Shown here: one piece after another, positions 1 to 9,685 of the stretch
Layout of the letters: each line of letters begins with the position of its first letter
Numbering within the stretch: the stretch's first letter is position 1
Source of the DNA: Microbacterium sp. H1-D42
Lineage (GTDB): Bacteria; Actinomycetota; Actinomycetes; Actinomycetales; Microbacteriaceae
Assembly: GCF_022637555.1 (NCBI RefSeq)
Contig: NZ_CP093342.1
Span: forward strand, 2,852,001 to 2,916,000
Length of the DNA: 64,000 bases
Reading direction: 5' to 3'
Translations under genes and position numbers: made by a program
Notes under the pieces: generated by a model
The model's database searches: none
Told to the model about the DNA's origin: nothing
What the model saw: only the letters and a program-made list of their open reading frames with translations

Positions 1-2143
1 CGACGGTGACGCCCGAGCGGGTCGCCCAGTGGAAACCGGCATCCTTGATGCGGTCCAGCGTGGCGGCCGTCTCGACCTTGGGGTACTCCTCAGCCAGCTT
101 GTTCACGATCTGCGACAGCTTGCCCTTGTCAGCCTGTCCGCGGACGAACGGGTAGCCCTTGGGCAGCGCGCCGTTGAAGATCGCCTGACCGAGCGACGCG
201 TCGACGAGACCGTGACGCTCGTAGCCCTCGGGAGCCTCGCCCTCAAGGAACGTGAGGCCGGGGATGCGGATGCGGACCTTGGCCTGCAGGTCGAGGGTGC
301 CCTCGTCCTTCGCCAGGATCGCCTCGGAGACCGAGCCGAACGCACGACCCTCACCTGCGGCGCCCTCCTTGACCGTCGTCAGGTGGTGCAGACCGATGAT
401 CATGTCCTGCGAGGGCAGGGTCACCGGGCGGCCGTCCGACGGCTTCAGGATGTTGTTCGATGCGAGCATCAGCACGCGGGCCTCGGCCTGAGCCTCGACC
501 GACAGCGGCAGGTGCACAGCCATCTGGTCACCGTCGAAGTCTGCGTTGAACGCGGCGCAGACGAGCGGGTGCAGCTGGATGGCCTTGCCCTCGACGAGCT
601 GCGGCTCGAACGCCTGGATGCCGAGGCGGTGCAGAGTAGGTGCACGGTTCAGCAGCACGGGGCGCTCGCGGATGATCTCCTCGAGCACGTCCCAGACCTC
701 GCCACGGGTGCGCTCGACAGCGCGCTTGGCAGCCTTGATGTTCTGCGAGTGACCGAGGTCGATCAGGCGCTTGATCACGAACGGCTTGAACAGCTCCAGA
801 GCCATCTGCTTGGGCAGACCGCACTGGTGCAGCTTCAGCTGCGGGCCGACCACGATGACCGAACGGCCCGAGTAGTCCACGCGCTTGCCGAGCAGGTTCT
901 GACGGAAACGACCCTGCTTGCCCTTCAGCATGTCGCTGAGGGACTTCAGAGCACGGTTTCCGGTACCGGTGACGGGGCGACCGCGACGGCCGTTGTCGAA
1001 CAGTGCGTCGACGGCCTCCTGCAGCATCCGCTTCTCGTTGTTGACGATGATCTCGGGGGCTCCGAGGTCGATCAGACGACGCAGACGGTTGTTGCGGTTG
1101 ATGACGCGGCGGTACAGGTCGTTCAGGTCGGACGTCGCGAAGCGACCACCGTCGAGCTGCACCATCGGGCGCAGCTCCGGCGGGATCACCGGAACGACGT
1201 CGAGAACCATGGCGGCCGGGCTCATGCCGGTCTCCAGGAACGAGCTGACGACCTTCAGGCGCTTGATCGCGCGGATCTTGCGCTGGCCCTTGCCCTCGGC
1301 GATCTGCAGGCGCAGGTTCTCGGCCTCGAGCTTGAGGTCGAAGGTCTCCAGGCGGCGCTTGATCGCCTCGGCACCCATGTGGGCCTCGAAGTACTGACCG
1401 AAGCGGTCCTGCAGCTCGTGGAAGACGTCGTCCTCGGGGCGCAGGGCGCCCACATCGAGGGTGCGGAAGTCCTCCCACACGCGCTCGAGCTTGGCGATGG
1501 CCTCGTCGGCACCCTTGCGGGTGAGAGTCATCTCCTTCTCGGCGGCGTCCTTGACCTTCTTCTTGGCGTCGGCCTTGGCACCCTCTGCCTCCAGGGCAGC
1601 GAGCTCCTCCTCCAGCTTGGCCATGCGCTCCGCGATCTTCGCGTCGCGACGGTCGCCGAGCGTCTTCAGCTCGAGCCGGATGTTGTTCTCCTGCGTGGCG
1701 AGGTCGCGGTGGCGAGCATCCTCGTCGACCGAGATCACCATGTACGCGGCGAAGTAGATGACCTTCTCGAGGTCCTTCGGCGCCATGTCCAGCAGGTAGC
1801 CGAGGCGCGAGGGAACACCCTTGAAGTACCAGATGTGCGTCACGGGAGCGGCGAGCTCGATGTGACCCATGCGCTCACGACGGACGGAGCTCTTGGTGAC
1901 CTCCACGCCGCAGCGCTCGCAGACGATGCCCTTGAAGCGGACACGCTTGTACTTGCCACAGGCGCACTCCCAGTCGCGGGAGGGGCCGAAGATCTGCTCG
2001 CCGAAGAGCCCGTCCTTCTCGGGCTTCAGCGTGCGGTAGTTGATCGTCTCAGGCTTCTTGACCTCACCGTAGGACCATCCGCGGATGTCATCTGCGGTGG
2101 CCAGGCCGATTCGAAGCTCATCGAAAGTAGTTGCGTCGAGCAC
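1..2143 (-). CDS. rpoC: DNA-directed RNA polymerase subunit beta' (5' part, runs off window)
   Basis: Largest subunit of RNA polymerase; about 714 codons from the start are present and the rest lies beyond base 1. The start is GTG at 2141-2143, with AGGAGAAC just upstream. The N-terminal zinc ribbon is visible (Cys60, Cys62, Cys75, Cys78), and the catalytic NADFDGD motif, whose three Asp residues hold the active-site Mg2+, is encoded at about 527-547 (residues 535, 537 and 539). It follows rpoB with a 45 bp gap and must be co-transcribed with it. A long antisense open frame over the gene is a GC artefact. Identity is certain; only the C-terminal half is missing because of the window edge. Confidence 0.98.
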   Translation of the reverse strand, partial: MLDATTFDELRIGLATADDIRGWSYGEVKKPETINYRTLKPEKDGLFGEQIFGPSRDWECACGKYKRVRFKGIVCERCGVEVTKSSVRRERMGHIELAAPVTHIWYFKGVPSRLGYLLDMAPKDLEKVIYFAAYMVISVDEDARHRDLATQENNIRLELKTLGDRRDAKIAERMAKLEEELAALEAEGAKADAKKKVKDAAEKEMTLTRKGADEAIAKLERVWEDFRTLDVGALRPEDDVFHELQDRFGQYFEAHMGAEAIKRRLETFDLKLEAENLRLQIAEGKGQRKIRAIKRLKVVSSFLETGMSPAAMVLDVVPVIPPELRPMVQLDGGRFATSDLNDLYRRVINRNNRLRRLIDLGAPEIIVNNEKRMLQEAVDALFDNGRRGRPVTGTGNRALKSLSDMLKGKQGRFRQNLLGKRVDYSGRSVIVVGPQLKLHQCGLPKQMALELFKPFVIKRLIDLGHSQNIKAAKRAVERTRGEVWDVLEEIIRERPVLLNRAPTLHRLGIQAFEPQLVEGKAIQLHPLVCAAFNADFDGDQMAVHLPLSVEAQAEARVLMLASNNILKPSDGRPVTLPSQDMIIGLHHLTTVKEGAAGEGRAFGSVSEAILAKDEGTLDLQAKVRIRIPGLTFLEGEAPEGYERHGLVDASLGQAIFNGALPKGYPFVRGQADKGKLSQIVNKLAEEYPKVETAATLDRIKDAGFHWATRSGVTV

Positions 2144-2188
2144 TAGTTCTCCTGTTTAGAAAATCTGTAGCTAATCGAAAGGGCCGGA

Positions 2189-5100
2189 TCAGATCTCGTC
2201 GATCGATGCGGCTTCGAAGCGGCTGGAGATGTTGATGCCGAGCTCTTCCGCTGCGCGGAAGGCCTCGTCGTCGGTGTCTCGCAGGTTGACGGGAGTGCCA
2301 TCTGCCGAGAGCACCTCGACGTTCAGGCAGAGCGACTGCATCTCCTTCATGAGCACCTTGAAGGACTCGGGGATGCCGGGCTCCTGGATGTTCTCGCCCT
2401 TGACGATCGCCTCGTACACCTTGACGCGGCCGAGGATGTCGTCGGACTTGATCGTGAGCAGCTCCTGCAGTGCGTAGGCGGCGCCGTAGGCCTCGAGGGC
2501 CCACACCTCCATCTCACCGAAGCGCTGTCCACCGAACTGCGCCTTACCACCAAGCGGCTGCTGGGTGATCATCGAGTACGGACCCGTCGAGCGTGCGTGG
2601 ATCTTGTCGTCGACAAGGTGGTGCAGCTTGAGGATGTACATGTACCCGACCGAGACGGGTGCCGGGAACGGCTCACCGGAGCGGCCGTCGAACAGCAGCG
2701 TCTTGCCGGAGCGGTCGATCAGGCGCACGCCGTCGCGGGTCTCGCGCGTCGAGTCGAGCAGACCTGCGATCTCGGGCTCGGTGGCACCGTCGAACACCGG
2801 GGTCGCGACCTTGGTGTTCGGGGCGACGTCGAACGCCTCCTCGGGCAGCTTGGCGGCCCACTCGGGGGTGCCCTCGATCTTCCAGCCCTGCTTGGCGATC
2901 CACCCGAGGTGGGTCTCCAGCACCTGACCGAAGTTCATTCGACCCGGGATGCCGAGCGGGTTCAGCACGACGTCGACCGGCGTGCCGTCCGAGAGGAACG
3001 GCATGTCCTCGACGGGGAGGATCTTCGCGATGACACCCTTGTTGCCGTGACGGCCGGCGAGCTTGTCACCCTCGGTGATCTTGCGCTTCTGAGCGATGTA
3101 GACCACGACGCGGCGGTTGACGCCAGAGCCCAGCTCGTCGTCGCCCTCCTCGGCGTTGAACTCCTTGACGGCGATGATCGTGCCCTGCTCACCGTGCGGA
3201 ACCTTCAGCGAGGTGTCGCGAACCTCACGGCTCTTCTCGTTGAAGATCGCGCGGAGCAGGCGCTCCTCGGCGCTGAGCTCGGTCTCACCCTTGGGCGTGA
3301 CCTTGCCGACGAGGATGTCGCCGGGGCGAACCTCGGCGCCGATGCGGATGATGCCGCGCTCGTCGAGGTCCTTCAGCAGCTCGGGGCTGACGTTGGGGAG
3401 GTCACGGGTGATCTCCTCCTTGCCCAGCTTCGTGTCGCGGGCGTCGACCTCGTACTCCTCGATGTGGATCGACGAGAGGGTGTCGTCCTTCACCAGCTCC
3501 TGGCTGAGGATGATCGCGTCCTCGAAGTTGTGACCCTCCCACGGCATGAACGCGACGAGCAGGTTCTTGCCGAGCGCGAGCTCGCCGTTCTCGGTGGCGG
3601 GGCCGTCAGCGATGACCTCGCCGACCTCCACACGCTCACCGGCGCCGACGATCACACGCTGGTTGTAGGACGTGCCCTGGTTCGAGCGGTCGAACTTGCG
3701 CAGGTGGTACTCCTGCGTGCCGCCCTCGTCGAGCATGACCACGACCTTGTCGGCCGAGACCTCGCTGACCACACCGGCCTTGGCGGCGGTGACCACGTCA
3801 CCGGCGTCGATGGCCGTGTAGCCCTCCATACCGGTTCCGACCAGCGGCGAGTCCGAGCGCAGCAGCGGCACAGCCTGGCGCTGCATGTTGGCGCCCATCA
3901 GTGCGCGCTGCGCGTCGTCGTGCTCGAGGAACGGCACGAGCGAGGTCGCCACGGACACCATCTGGCGCGGGGAGACGTCGATGTAGCCGATCTCCTCTGG
4001 CAGGAACAGGTCGACCTCACCGCTTCCGCCGCGGGGGCGGGCGAGCACGTGGCTCTCCGTGAAGCGGCCCTTCTTGTCGAGCGGCGCGTTCGCCTGCGCG
4101 ATGTTGAAGTCGACCTCTTCGGCTGCCGTGAGGTAGTCGATGTGCTCGGTGACGGCGCCATCCTCGACCTTGCGGTACGGGGTCTCGATGAAGCCGAACG
4201 AGTTGATGCGCGCGAAGGTCGCGAGCGCACCGATCAGACCGATGTTCGGGCCTTCAGGGGTCTCGATGGGGCACATGCGGCCGTAGTGCGACGGGTGGAC
4301 GTCACGCACCTCGACGCCGGCGCGGTCACGCGAGAGACCACCGGGGCCGAGTGCCGACAGACGACGCTTGTTGGTCAGACCCGCGAGCGGGTTGTTCTGG
4401 TCCATGAACTGCGACAGCTGCGACGTTCCGAAGAACTCCTTGATCGCGGCGACGACGGGGCGCACGTTGATCAGGGTCTGCGGCGTGATCGCCTCGATGT
4501 CCTGCGTGGTCATGCGCTCGCGGACGACGCGCTCCATGCGGGACAGACCGGTGCGGACCTGGTTCTGGATGAGCTCGCCGACAGCGCGGATACGGCGGTT
4601 GCCGAAGTTGTCGATGTCGTCGGTCGCGATCCGGATCTCGGCCTTCTTGCCCGAGCGGATGCCGGAGAACGTCTCGTCACCGCGGTGCACGCGCACCAGG
4701 TACTTGATCGTCGCGACGATGTCGTCGCGGGTCAGCACCGAGTCGGTCAGGGGAGCTGCGAGGCCCAGCTTCTGGTTGATCTTGTAGCGACCCACCTTCG
4801 CCAGGTCGTAGCGCTTCGAGTTGAAGTAGAAGTTGTCCAGCAGCGACCGTGCAGCCTCAGCGGCGACCTGCTCGCCCGGACGCAGCTTGCGGTAGATGTC
4901 GCGCAGTGCGTCTTCCTGGGTGAGGATCGTGTCCTTCGACAGCGTCTCCTCGATCGACGGGAAGCCGGCGAACTCGGCGAGGATCTCCTCGCTGGTCATG
5001 CCAAGCGCCTTCAGGAAGACCGTGACCGACTGCTTGCGCTTGCGGTCGATGCGCACGCCGACCTGGTCGCGCTTGTCGATCTCGAACTCGAGCCAGGCAC

Positions 5101-5689
5101 CGCGGCTGGGGATGACGCGAGCGGTGACGATGTCCTTGTCAGACGTCTTGTCCGGCGTCTTGTCGAAGTAGACACCGGGCGAGCGCACCAGCTGCGAGAC
5201 GACAACGCGCTCGGAGCCGTTGATGATGAACGTGCCCTTGCCGGTCTGCAGCGGGAAGTCGCCCATGAAGACCGTCTGAGTCTTGATCTCACCAGTGAGG
5301 TGGTTCATGAACTCGGCCTCGACGTACAGCGGAGCGGCGTAGGTCTTGCCACGCTCCTTGCACTCGTCGATCGAGTACTTCTCAGGCTCGAGGTACGGGT
5401 TCGTGAACGAGAGCTGCATCGTCTCGCCGAGATCCTCGATCGGTGAGATCTCCTCGAAGATCTCACCCAGACCCGAGACCTCGGAGACGTCGGTGCGGCC
5501 GGCCTTTTTGGCCTCCGCGACACGCGCCTTCCAGTCATCGTTGCCGACGAGCCAGCCGAACGACTCGGTCTGCAGCGCCAGCAGGTCGGGGACCTCGAGC
5601 GTGTCGGAGATCTTGGCGAACGAGAGGCGGGATACTCCGCGGCCGTTCTTGTTGGTGGTGGATGTGGATGCGTTGCGAGCAGCAGCCAA
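2189..5689 (-). CDS. rpoB: DNA-directed RNA polymerase subunit beta
   Basis: Second-largest RNA polymerase subunit, 1166 residues, the full length expected for an actinobacterial RpoB. The start is TTG at 5687-5689, supported by ACGGAGG eight nt upstream and no better ATG/GTG nearby. The rifampicin-pocket cluster I is at about residues 421-447 (4349-4429). Within it, residue 440 is Asn (codon AAC, 4370-4372), where E. coli His526 and M. tuberculosis His445 sit; the Ser531 equivalent (Ser445) is intact. Known H526N-type changes give rifampicin resistance, so natural insensitivity is possible but not shown. Transcribed from the promoter at 5816-5844 into rpoC. Confidence 0.98.
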   Translation of the reverse strand: MAAARNASTSTTNKNGRGVSRLSFAKISDTLEVPDLLALQTESFGWLVGNDDWKARVAEAKKAGRTDVSEVSGLGEIFEEISPIEDLGETMQLSFTNPYLEPEKYSIDECKERGKTYAAPLYVEAEFMNHLTGEIKTQTVFMGDFPLQTGKGTFIINGSERVVVSQLVRSPGVYFDKTPDKTSDKDIVTARVIPSRGAWLEFEIDKRDQVGVRIDRKRKQSVTVFLKALGMTSEEILAEFAGFPSIEETLSKDTILTQEDALRDIYRKLRPGEQVAAEAARSLLDNFYFNSKRYDLAKVGRYKINQKLGLAAPLTDSVLTRDDIVATIKYLVRVHRGDETFSGIRSGKKAEIRIATDDIDNFGNRRIRAVGELIQNQVRTGLSRMERVVRERMTTQDIEAITPQTLINVRPVVAAIKEFFGTSQLSQFMDQNNPLAGLTNKRRLSALGPGGLSRDRAGVEVRDVHPSHYGRMCPIETPEGPNIGLIGALATFARINSFGFIETPYRKVEDGAVTEHIDYLTAAEEVDFNIAQANAPLDKKGRFTESHVLARPRGGSGEVDLFLPEEIGYIDVSPRQMVSVATSLVPFLEHDDAQRALMGANMQRQAVPLLRSDSPLVGTGMEGYTAIDAGDVVTAAKAGVVSEVSADKVVVMLDEGGTQEYHLRKFDRSNQGTSYNQRVIVGAGERVEVGEVIADGPATENGELALGKNLLVAFMPWEGHNFEDAIILSQELVKDDTLSSIHIEEYEVDARDTKLGKEEITRDLPNVSPELLKDLDERGIIRIGAEVRPGDILVGKVTPKGETELSAEERLLRAIFNEKSREVRDTSLKVPHGEQGTIIAVKEFNAEEGDDELGSGVNRRVVVYIAQKRKITEGDKLAGRHGNKGVIAKILPVEDMPFLSDGTPVDVVLNPLGIPGRMNFGQVLETHLGWIAKQGWKIEGTPEWAAKLPEEAFDVAPNTKVATPVFDGATEPEIAGLLDSTRETRDGVRLIDRSGKTLLFDGRSGEPFPAPVSVGYMYILKLHHLVDDKIHARSTGPYSMITQQPLGGKAQFGGQRFGEMEVWALEAYGAAYALQELLTIKSDDILGRVKVYEAIVKGENIQEPGIPESFKVLMKEMQSLCLNVEVLSADGTPVNLRDTDDEAFRAAEELGINISSRFEAASIDEI

Positions 5690-5815
5690 GGGAGTAACCT
5701 CCGTGAGCCCCGGGCAGGGGCTGGTCGATTCCTAGACGTCAGTGGAGTGTGCGCCCGTTAACTCGAAACATGCCGACCACCATATGAGGGCATGGAGAAG
5801 CGAGCGCAACTATTA

Positions 5816-5844
5816 ACTATAACCCTGATACCGCGACATGGCAA
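5816..5844 (-). promoter_or_regulatory. rpoB promoter, near-consensus housekeeping sigma type
   Basis: On the minus strand TTGCCA (5839-5844) and TATAGT (5816-5821) are separated by exactly 17 bp. Transcription should start near 5809, giving a 5' leader of about 120 nt before the TTG start of rpoB. It lies between the end of the peptide importer operon (5908) and rpoB, and gives rpoBC its own strong promoter. Confidence 0.7.
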
Positions 5845-5907
5845 GCAGAGTCCTTGACCAATTCGAGAACCTGCGGTATTGGCATCCGCTCGGGCCGCGC
5901 GCCGCTC

Positions 5908-7617
5908 TCAGGACGCAATGCCCAGCTCGTTCCCGGGGATCGAGGCCAGCAGCGTGCGCGTGTACGGGTCGCGGGGATTCGTGAAGATCTCCTCGCTGGT
6001 GGCGGCCTCCACGAGCGCGCCGTCCTTCATGACGCACACGTAGTCGCTGATCAACCGCACGACGGCGAGATCGTGCGAGATGAACAGGTAGCTGAGTCCG
6101 TACTCCTTCTGCAGGTCGCCGAGCAGCGTGAGGATCTGGTCCTGCACGAGCACGTCCAGCGCTGAGACCGGCTCGTCGCAGACGATGAGGTCGGGCGAGA
6201 GCGCGAGGGCGCGCGCGATCGCGACGCGCTGGCGCTGGCCTCCGGAGAGCTCGGACGGGTAGCGCTGCATCATGGATGCCGGCAGCGCGACGTCATCGAG
6301 CAGCTTCAGCACCCGCGCCCGGCGCTCGGCCCTGCTGCCGCGCTTGTAGAACTCCAGCGGTTCGCCGATCAGTCGCCCGATCGTGAACATCGGGTTCAGG
6401 CTCGAGTACGGATCCTGGAAGATCGGCTGCACGCGCTGCCGGAACGCGCGCGACTGCGCCTTGTCGAGCGTCGCGATGTCCTGGCCCTCGAAGCGGATGC
6501 TGCCGGCCGTCGGCTCGATCAGCTTCAGCAGCATCCGCGCCGTCGTGGTCTTGCCGGAGCCCGACTCCCCCACGATCGCGACGGTCTTGCCACGCGGGAT
6601 GGCGAGCGAGACGTCGGCGACGGCGACGAAGTCGTCTGACTGGCCGCGCACCGGGTACACCTTGCGCAGTCCCTCGATCTCGACGATGTTGTCGGATGCC
6701 CGAACGTCGGATGCCAGTGCGTCGGACGCCAGAGCGTCGGATGCCAAGGGCGCGCCGCCCTCAGCATCCGCACCCGCCTCGAAGACCTCCGGCTGCAGAC
6801 GCGCCGCCGCGATCGACGGCGCCGCATTGACCAGGCTCTGCGTGTATGGATGCTGCGGGTCCTCGAGGATCTGCCTCGCGTCGCCCTGCTCGACGACCCG
6901 ACCCCGGTGCATCACGACCACGCGCTGAGCGCGCTCGGCGGCGAGGCCGAGGTCGTGCGTGATCAGCAGCACCGCGGTGCCCAGTTCACGGGTCATCTCG
7001 TCGAGCTGATCGAGGATGGTCTGCTGCACCGTGACGTCGAGCGCACTGGTGGGCTCGTCGGCGATCAGCAGGCGTGGCCGGCAGGCAAGGCCGATGGCGA
7101 TCAGCGCGCGCTGGCGGAGCCCTCCCGAGAGCTCGTGCGGGTACTGCTTGGCCCGGCGCTCCGGATCGGGAAGGCCGGCGGCGGAGAGCGCCTCGACGAC
7201 CTTCGCCTTGACGGTGCCGCGATCGGCGAGACCGTGCGCGAGCAGCGTCTCGGCCACCTGCGTGCCGATCTTCGCGACGGGGTTGAGGTTCGACATCGGG
7301 TCCTGCGGGACCATGCCGATGTCGCGTCCGCGGATCTTGCGCATCTCGCTCTCGGAGGCGCCGACCAGTTCGCGTCCGTCGAGTCGGATGCTGCCGCCGG
7401 AAACCCGGCCACCCGAGGCCAGCAGGCCGATCACGGCCATCGCGGTGGTGGACTTGCCGGAGCCGGACTCGCCGACGATCGCGACGGTCTCGCCAGGGGC
7501 GATCTCGAGGTCGACACCCTCGACGGCGTGCACGACGCCGTCGACGGTCATGAAGTCCACGGCGAGGCCGGCGACCTGCAGCAGCGGCTGCGTGTTCATC
7601 TTCTGCTCGTCCTTCAT
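5908..7617 (-). CDS. Peptide ABC transporter, fused double ATP-binding protein (DppD-DppF type)
   Basis: A 569-residue protein with two complete ABC ATPase domains powering the peptide importer encoded upstream. Both halves carry Walker A (GESGSGKST and GESGSGKTT), a signature region (LSGGLRQRALIA and LSGGQRQRVAIA) and Walker B with DEPTSALD / DEPVSALD. The halves are joined by a low-complexity linker rich in Ala-Ser-Asp, encoded by four 15 bp tandem repeats at 6691-6750. The start overlaps the preceding permease by 4 nt (ATGA), so translation is coupled. Fused DppD-DppF ATPases are common in actinobacteria. The specific peptide substrate cannot be read from the sequence. Confidence 0.93.
   Translation of the reverse strand: MKDEQKMNTQPLLQVAGLAVDFMTVDGVVHAVEGVDLEIAPGETVAIVGESGSGKSTTAMAVIGLLASGGRVSGGSIRLDGRELVGASESEMRKIRGRDIGMVPQDPMSNLNPVAKIGTQVAETLLAHGLADRGTVKAKVVEALSAAGLPDPERRAKQYPHELSGGLRQRALIAIGLACRPRLLIADEPTSALDVTVQQTILDQLDEMTRELGTAVLLITHDLGLAAERAQRVVVMHRGRVVEQGDARQILEDPQHPYTQSLVNAAPSIAAARLQPEVFEAGADAEGGAPLASDALASDALASDVRASDNIVEIEGLRKVYPVRGQSDDFVAVADVSLAIPRGKTVAIVGESGSGKTTTARMLLKLIEPTAGSIRFEGQDIATLDKAQSRAFRQRVQPIFQDPYSSLNPMFTIGRLIGEPLEFYKRGSRAERRARVLKLLDDVALPASMMQRYPSELSGGQRQRVAIARALALSPDLIVCDEPVSALDVLVQDQILTLLGDLQKEYGLSYLFISHDLAVVRLISDYVCVMKDGALVEAATSEEIFTNPRDPYTRTLLASIPGNELGIAS
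6691..6750 (-). repeat. Four 15 bp tandem repeats coding an ATPase linker
   Basis: Units begin at 6691, 6706, 6721 and 6736, each starting GTCGGATGCC or GTCGGACGCC on the plus strand. They are in frame and encode a five-residue Ala-(Leu/x)-Ala-Ser-Asp repeat linking the two ABC domains. Copy-number change would lengthen or shorten the linker by five residues without breaking the frame. Confidence 0.85.
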
Positions 7618-8603
7618 CGTGCTCGTGTCCTCGGGTCCATCGCCTCGCGCAGCGCCTCACCGAACAGCGTGAAGCCGAGCGCGGTGACGGCGATGCAGAT
7701 GCCTGGGAAGAACGCCAGCCACGGGGCGATCGCCAGCTCACTCTGCGCGTAGGTCAGCATCCGCCCCCACTCGGCCGTCTCGGGGCGTCCGCCGCCGAGT
7801 CCGAGGAAGGAGAGTGCGGCGGCGTCGATGACGGCGGTGGCGAGCGTCAGCGTCGCCTGCACGATCACCGGGCCGATGGCGTTCGGCAGCACGTGCGACA
7901 TGGTGATCCGGCCGCGGCCGAGACCGAGCGTCTGCGCCGAGAGCACGTACTCGCTGGTGCGCTGCTGCAGCATCGATGCCCGAAGCAGACGCGCGAAGAT
8001 CGGGACCTGCGATGCACCGATGGCGATCATCACGGCCGAGGGCGTCTGCCCGAGGATCGCGGCGATCGACACGGCCAGCAGCAGGTTCGGCACCGAAAGG
8101 ATGATGTCGACGATGCGCATGATCGTCGTGTCGACCCAGCCGCCGAAGGTGCCGGCGATCAGGCCCAGCAGCATGCCGCCGACGAGGCCGAGGGCGGTGG
8201 AGACCACGCCGACCAGCAGCGAGGCCTGGGCGCCCCAGATCAGCTTGGACAGCACATCGCCGCCGAAGCGGTCAAGGCCGAGCGGGAACTGCGGCAGCTC
8301 ACCCGGCCCCGGAATGTGCGTGGGCGTGATGTACTTCGCACCGGGCAGTGCCGTCTCGGGGTACGGCGCGAGCACCGGCGCCAACAGCGCGACGGCGACG
8401 AACGCGAACACGATCGCCGCACCGATCCACGCCGTGGGGTTGTGCCGCAGGCGACGGAACACGTCGCTCCAGAAGCTGCCGTTCTTGTGCAGCGCCGCCT
8501 GCGCGACGACGACCGTCTCCGGAGCGTTGTCAGGTGTTCCTGCTGGGCCCTGCGGCCCCTGGGCGCTCGGCCCTTGAGCGGGTGGGAGGACTGCGCTCAT
8601 CAC
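7614..8603 (-). CDS. Peptide ABC transporter permease (DppC/OppC type)
   Basis: Inner-membrane permease of 329 residues, one half of the peptide channel. A Pro/Gly/Gln-rich cytoplasmic N-terminus of about 45 residues precedes the first membrane segment (about residues 57-78), followed by the binding-protein-dependent transport domain. The DppC hallmark, an extracytoplasmic loop before the core, is present, and the EAA-type ATPase contact loop is near residues 240-265 (AALSFLGLGGG). The start overlaps the upstream permease by 4 nt and the stop overlaps the ATPase gene by 4 nt. Confidence 0.92.
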   Translation of the reverse strand: MMSAVLPPAQGPSAQGPQGPAGTPDNAPETVVVAQAALHKNGSFWSDVFRRLRHNPTAWIGAAIVFAFVAVALLAPVLAPYPETALPGAKYITPTHIPGPGELPQFPLGLDRFGGDVLSKLIWGAQASLLVGVVSTALGLVGGMLLGLIAGTFGGWVDTTIMRIVDIILSVPNLLLAVSIAAILGQTPSAVMIAIGASQVPIFARLLRASMLQQRTSEYVLSAQTLGLGRGRITMSHVLPNAIGPVIVQATLTLATAVIDAAALSFLGLGGGRPETAEWGRMLTYAQSELAIAPWLAFFPGICIAVTALGFTLFGEALREAMDPRTRAR

Positions 8604-9604
8604 TGAACCCTCACTCTCGGATCGATCACGCTGTACGACACGTCGACGGCCAGATTGATCAGCGCGTAGGCGATGGCGATGAAGATGATGAAGCCCTGCA
8701 GCACCGGGAAGTCACGCGCGAAGATCGAGGTGGCCAGGAATGAGCCGACGCCGGGGAACGCGAACACCGTCTCGGTGAGCACCGCACCCGAGATCAGCAG
8801 GCCCGTCTGCAGACCGATGATCGTGATGACAGGGAGCATGGCATTGCGCAGGATGAAGCGGTTGCGCAGCGTCGGCGCGGCCAGACCCTTGGCCCGGCCG
8901 GTGCGCACGTAGTCGGCGTTCTGCACCTCGAGCACGCTGGCCCTGGTGATGCGCACGATGATCGCGAGCGGGATCGTGCCCAGCGCGATTGCCGGCAGGA
9001 TCAGGTGGGCGAAGGCATCCCAGGCGGCATCGAGCTCACCGGTGATGATGCCGTCCCAGACGTAGAAGCCGGTGACGTGCGTGGCATCTATTCGAGGGCT
9101 CTGCCGACCGTCCGAAGGCAGCCAGCCCAGTTCGACCGCGAAGATGTACTTCAGGATGAACGCCAGGAAGAACACCGGGATCGTGATGCCGATGAGGCTG
9201 AAGATCACGGCGCTGTGGTCGGTCAACTTGCCGTGCCTGCGGGCGGCCCAGTAGCCGAGCGGCACGCCGATGCCGACCGCGAAGATCAGCGCCAGCACGC
9301 TCAGCTCGATCGTGGCAGGGAAGCGACGGAAGAACTCCTCCGTCACCGGGCGGCCCGTGACGATGGACGAGCCGAAGTCACCCTGCAGCAGGCGACCGAC
9401 CCAGGTGAAGTACTGCTCGTACAGCGGGCGGTTGAAGCCGTAGAGCTCGTTGATCCGCTCGATCGACTCTGGGGTCGCCTTCTCACCGAGCAGGGCGACG
9501 GCCGGCCCTCCGGGAAGAGCGCGGACCCAGGCGAACAGCAGGATGCTGAGGCCAAAAAGGGTGGGGATGAGCAGCAGAAGCCGCTTGCCGATTGTGCGCA
9601 GCAA
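8600..9604 (-). CDS. Peptide ABC transporter permease (DppB/OppB type)
   Basis: Permease of 334 residues, the partner of the DppC-type protein. It opens with a membrane segment at about residues 8-28 followed by the ARALPGGPA-type loop typical of DppB, and has the transport core with an ATPase contact loop in the second half. The ORF follows the binding-protein gene after an 81 bp spacer that contains a strong hairpin (9628-9669), so it may be made in lower amount than the binding protein. The stop overlaps the next gene start by 4 nt. Confidence 0.92.
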   Translation of the reverse strand: MLRTIGKRLLLLIPTLFGLSILLFAWVRALPGGPAVALLGEKATPESIERINELYGFNRPLYEQYFTWVGRLLQGDFGSSIVTGRPVTEEFFRRFPATIELSVLALIFAVGIGVPLGYWAARRHGKLTDHSAVIFSLIGITIPVFFLAFILKYIFAVELGWLPSDGRQSPRIDATHVTGFYVWDGIITGELDAAWDAFAHLILPAIALGTIPLAIIVRITRASVLEVQNADYVRTGRAKGLAAPTLRNRFILRNAMLPVITIIGLQTGLLISGAVLTETVFAFPGVGSFLATSIFARDFPVLQGFIIFIAIAYALINLAVDVSYSVIDPRVRVQ

Positions 9605-9627
9605 AGAGGTCTCCGGGTAATGCGGTG

Positions 9628-9669
9628 GTCACACGCCCTGAATCCCTTTTGGGGTTCAGGGCGCGTGAC
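9628..9669 (-). terminator. Hairpin between binding-protein and permease genes (partial terminator)
   Basis: Inverted repeat with an outer arm GTCAC/GTGAC and an inner arm GCCCTGAATCCC / GGGTTCAGGGC around a TTTTG loop. It sits just after the binding-protein stop and before the DppB start, all on one strand. Such intercistronic hairpins usually stabilise the upstream message and let only part of transcription through, matching the excess of binding protein needed. There is no long T run, so read-through is expected. Confidence 0.6.
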
Positions 9670-9685
9670 CGCCGTGCGGGTGGAC

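Noticed and set aside
29..2146. Long open frame antisense to rpoC
   Set aside because: GC-rich mirror of the rpoC frame, without promoter, Shine-Dalgarno site or recognisable protein.
2597..5446. 949-codon open frame antisense to rpoB
   Set aside because: Composition artefact over a universally conserved gene; Leu/Asp/Val-rich with no domain.
6691..6750. CRISPR-like spaced repeats
   Set aside because: Units are 15 bp, directly adjacent, in frame, and encode an inter-domain linker.
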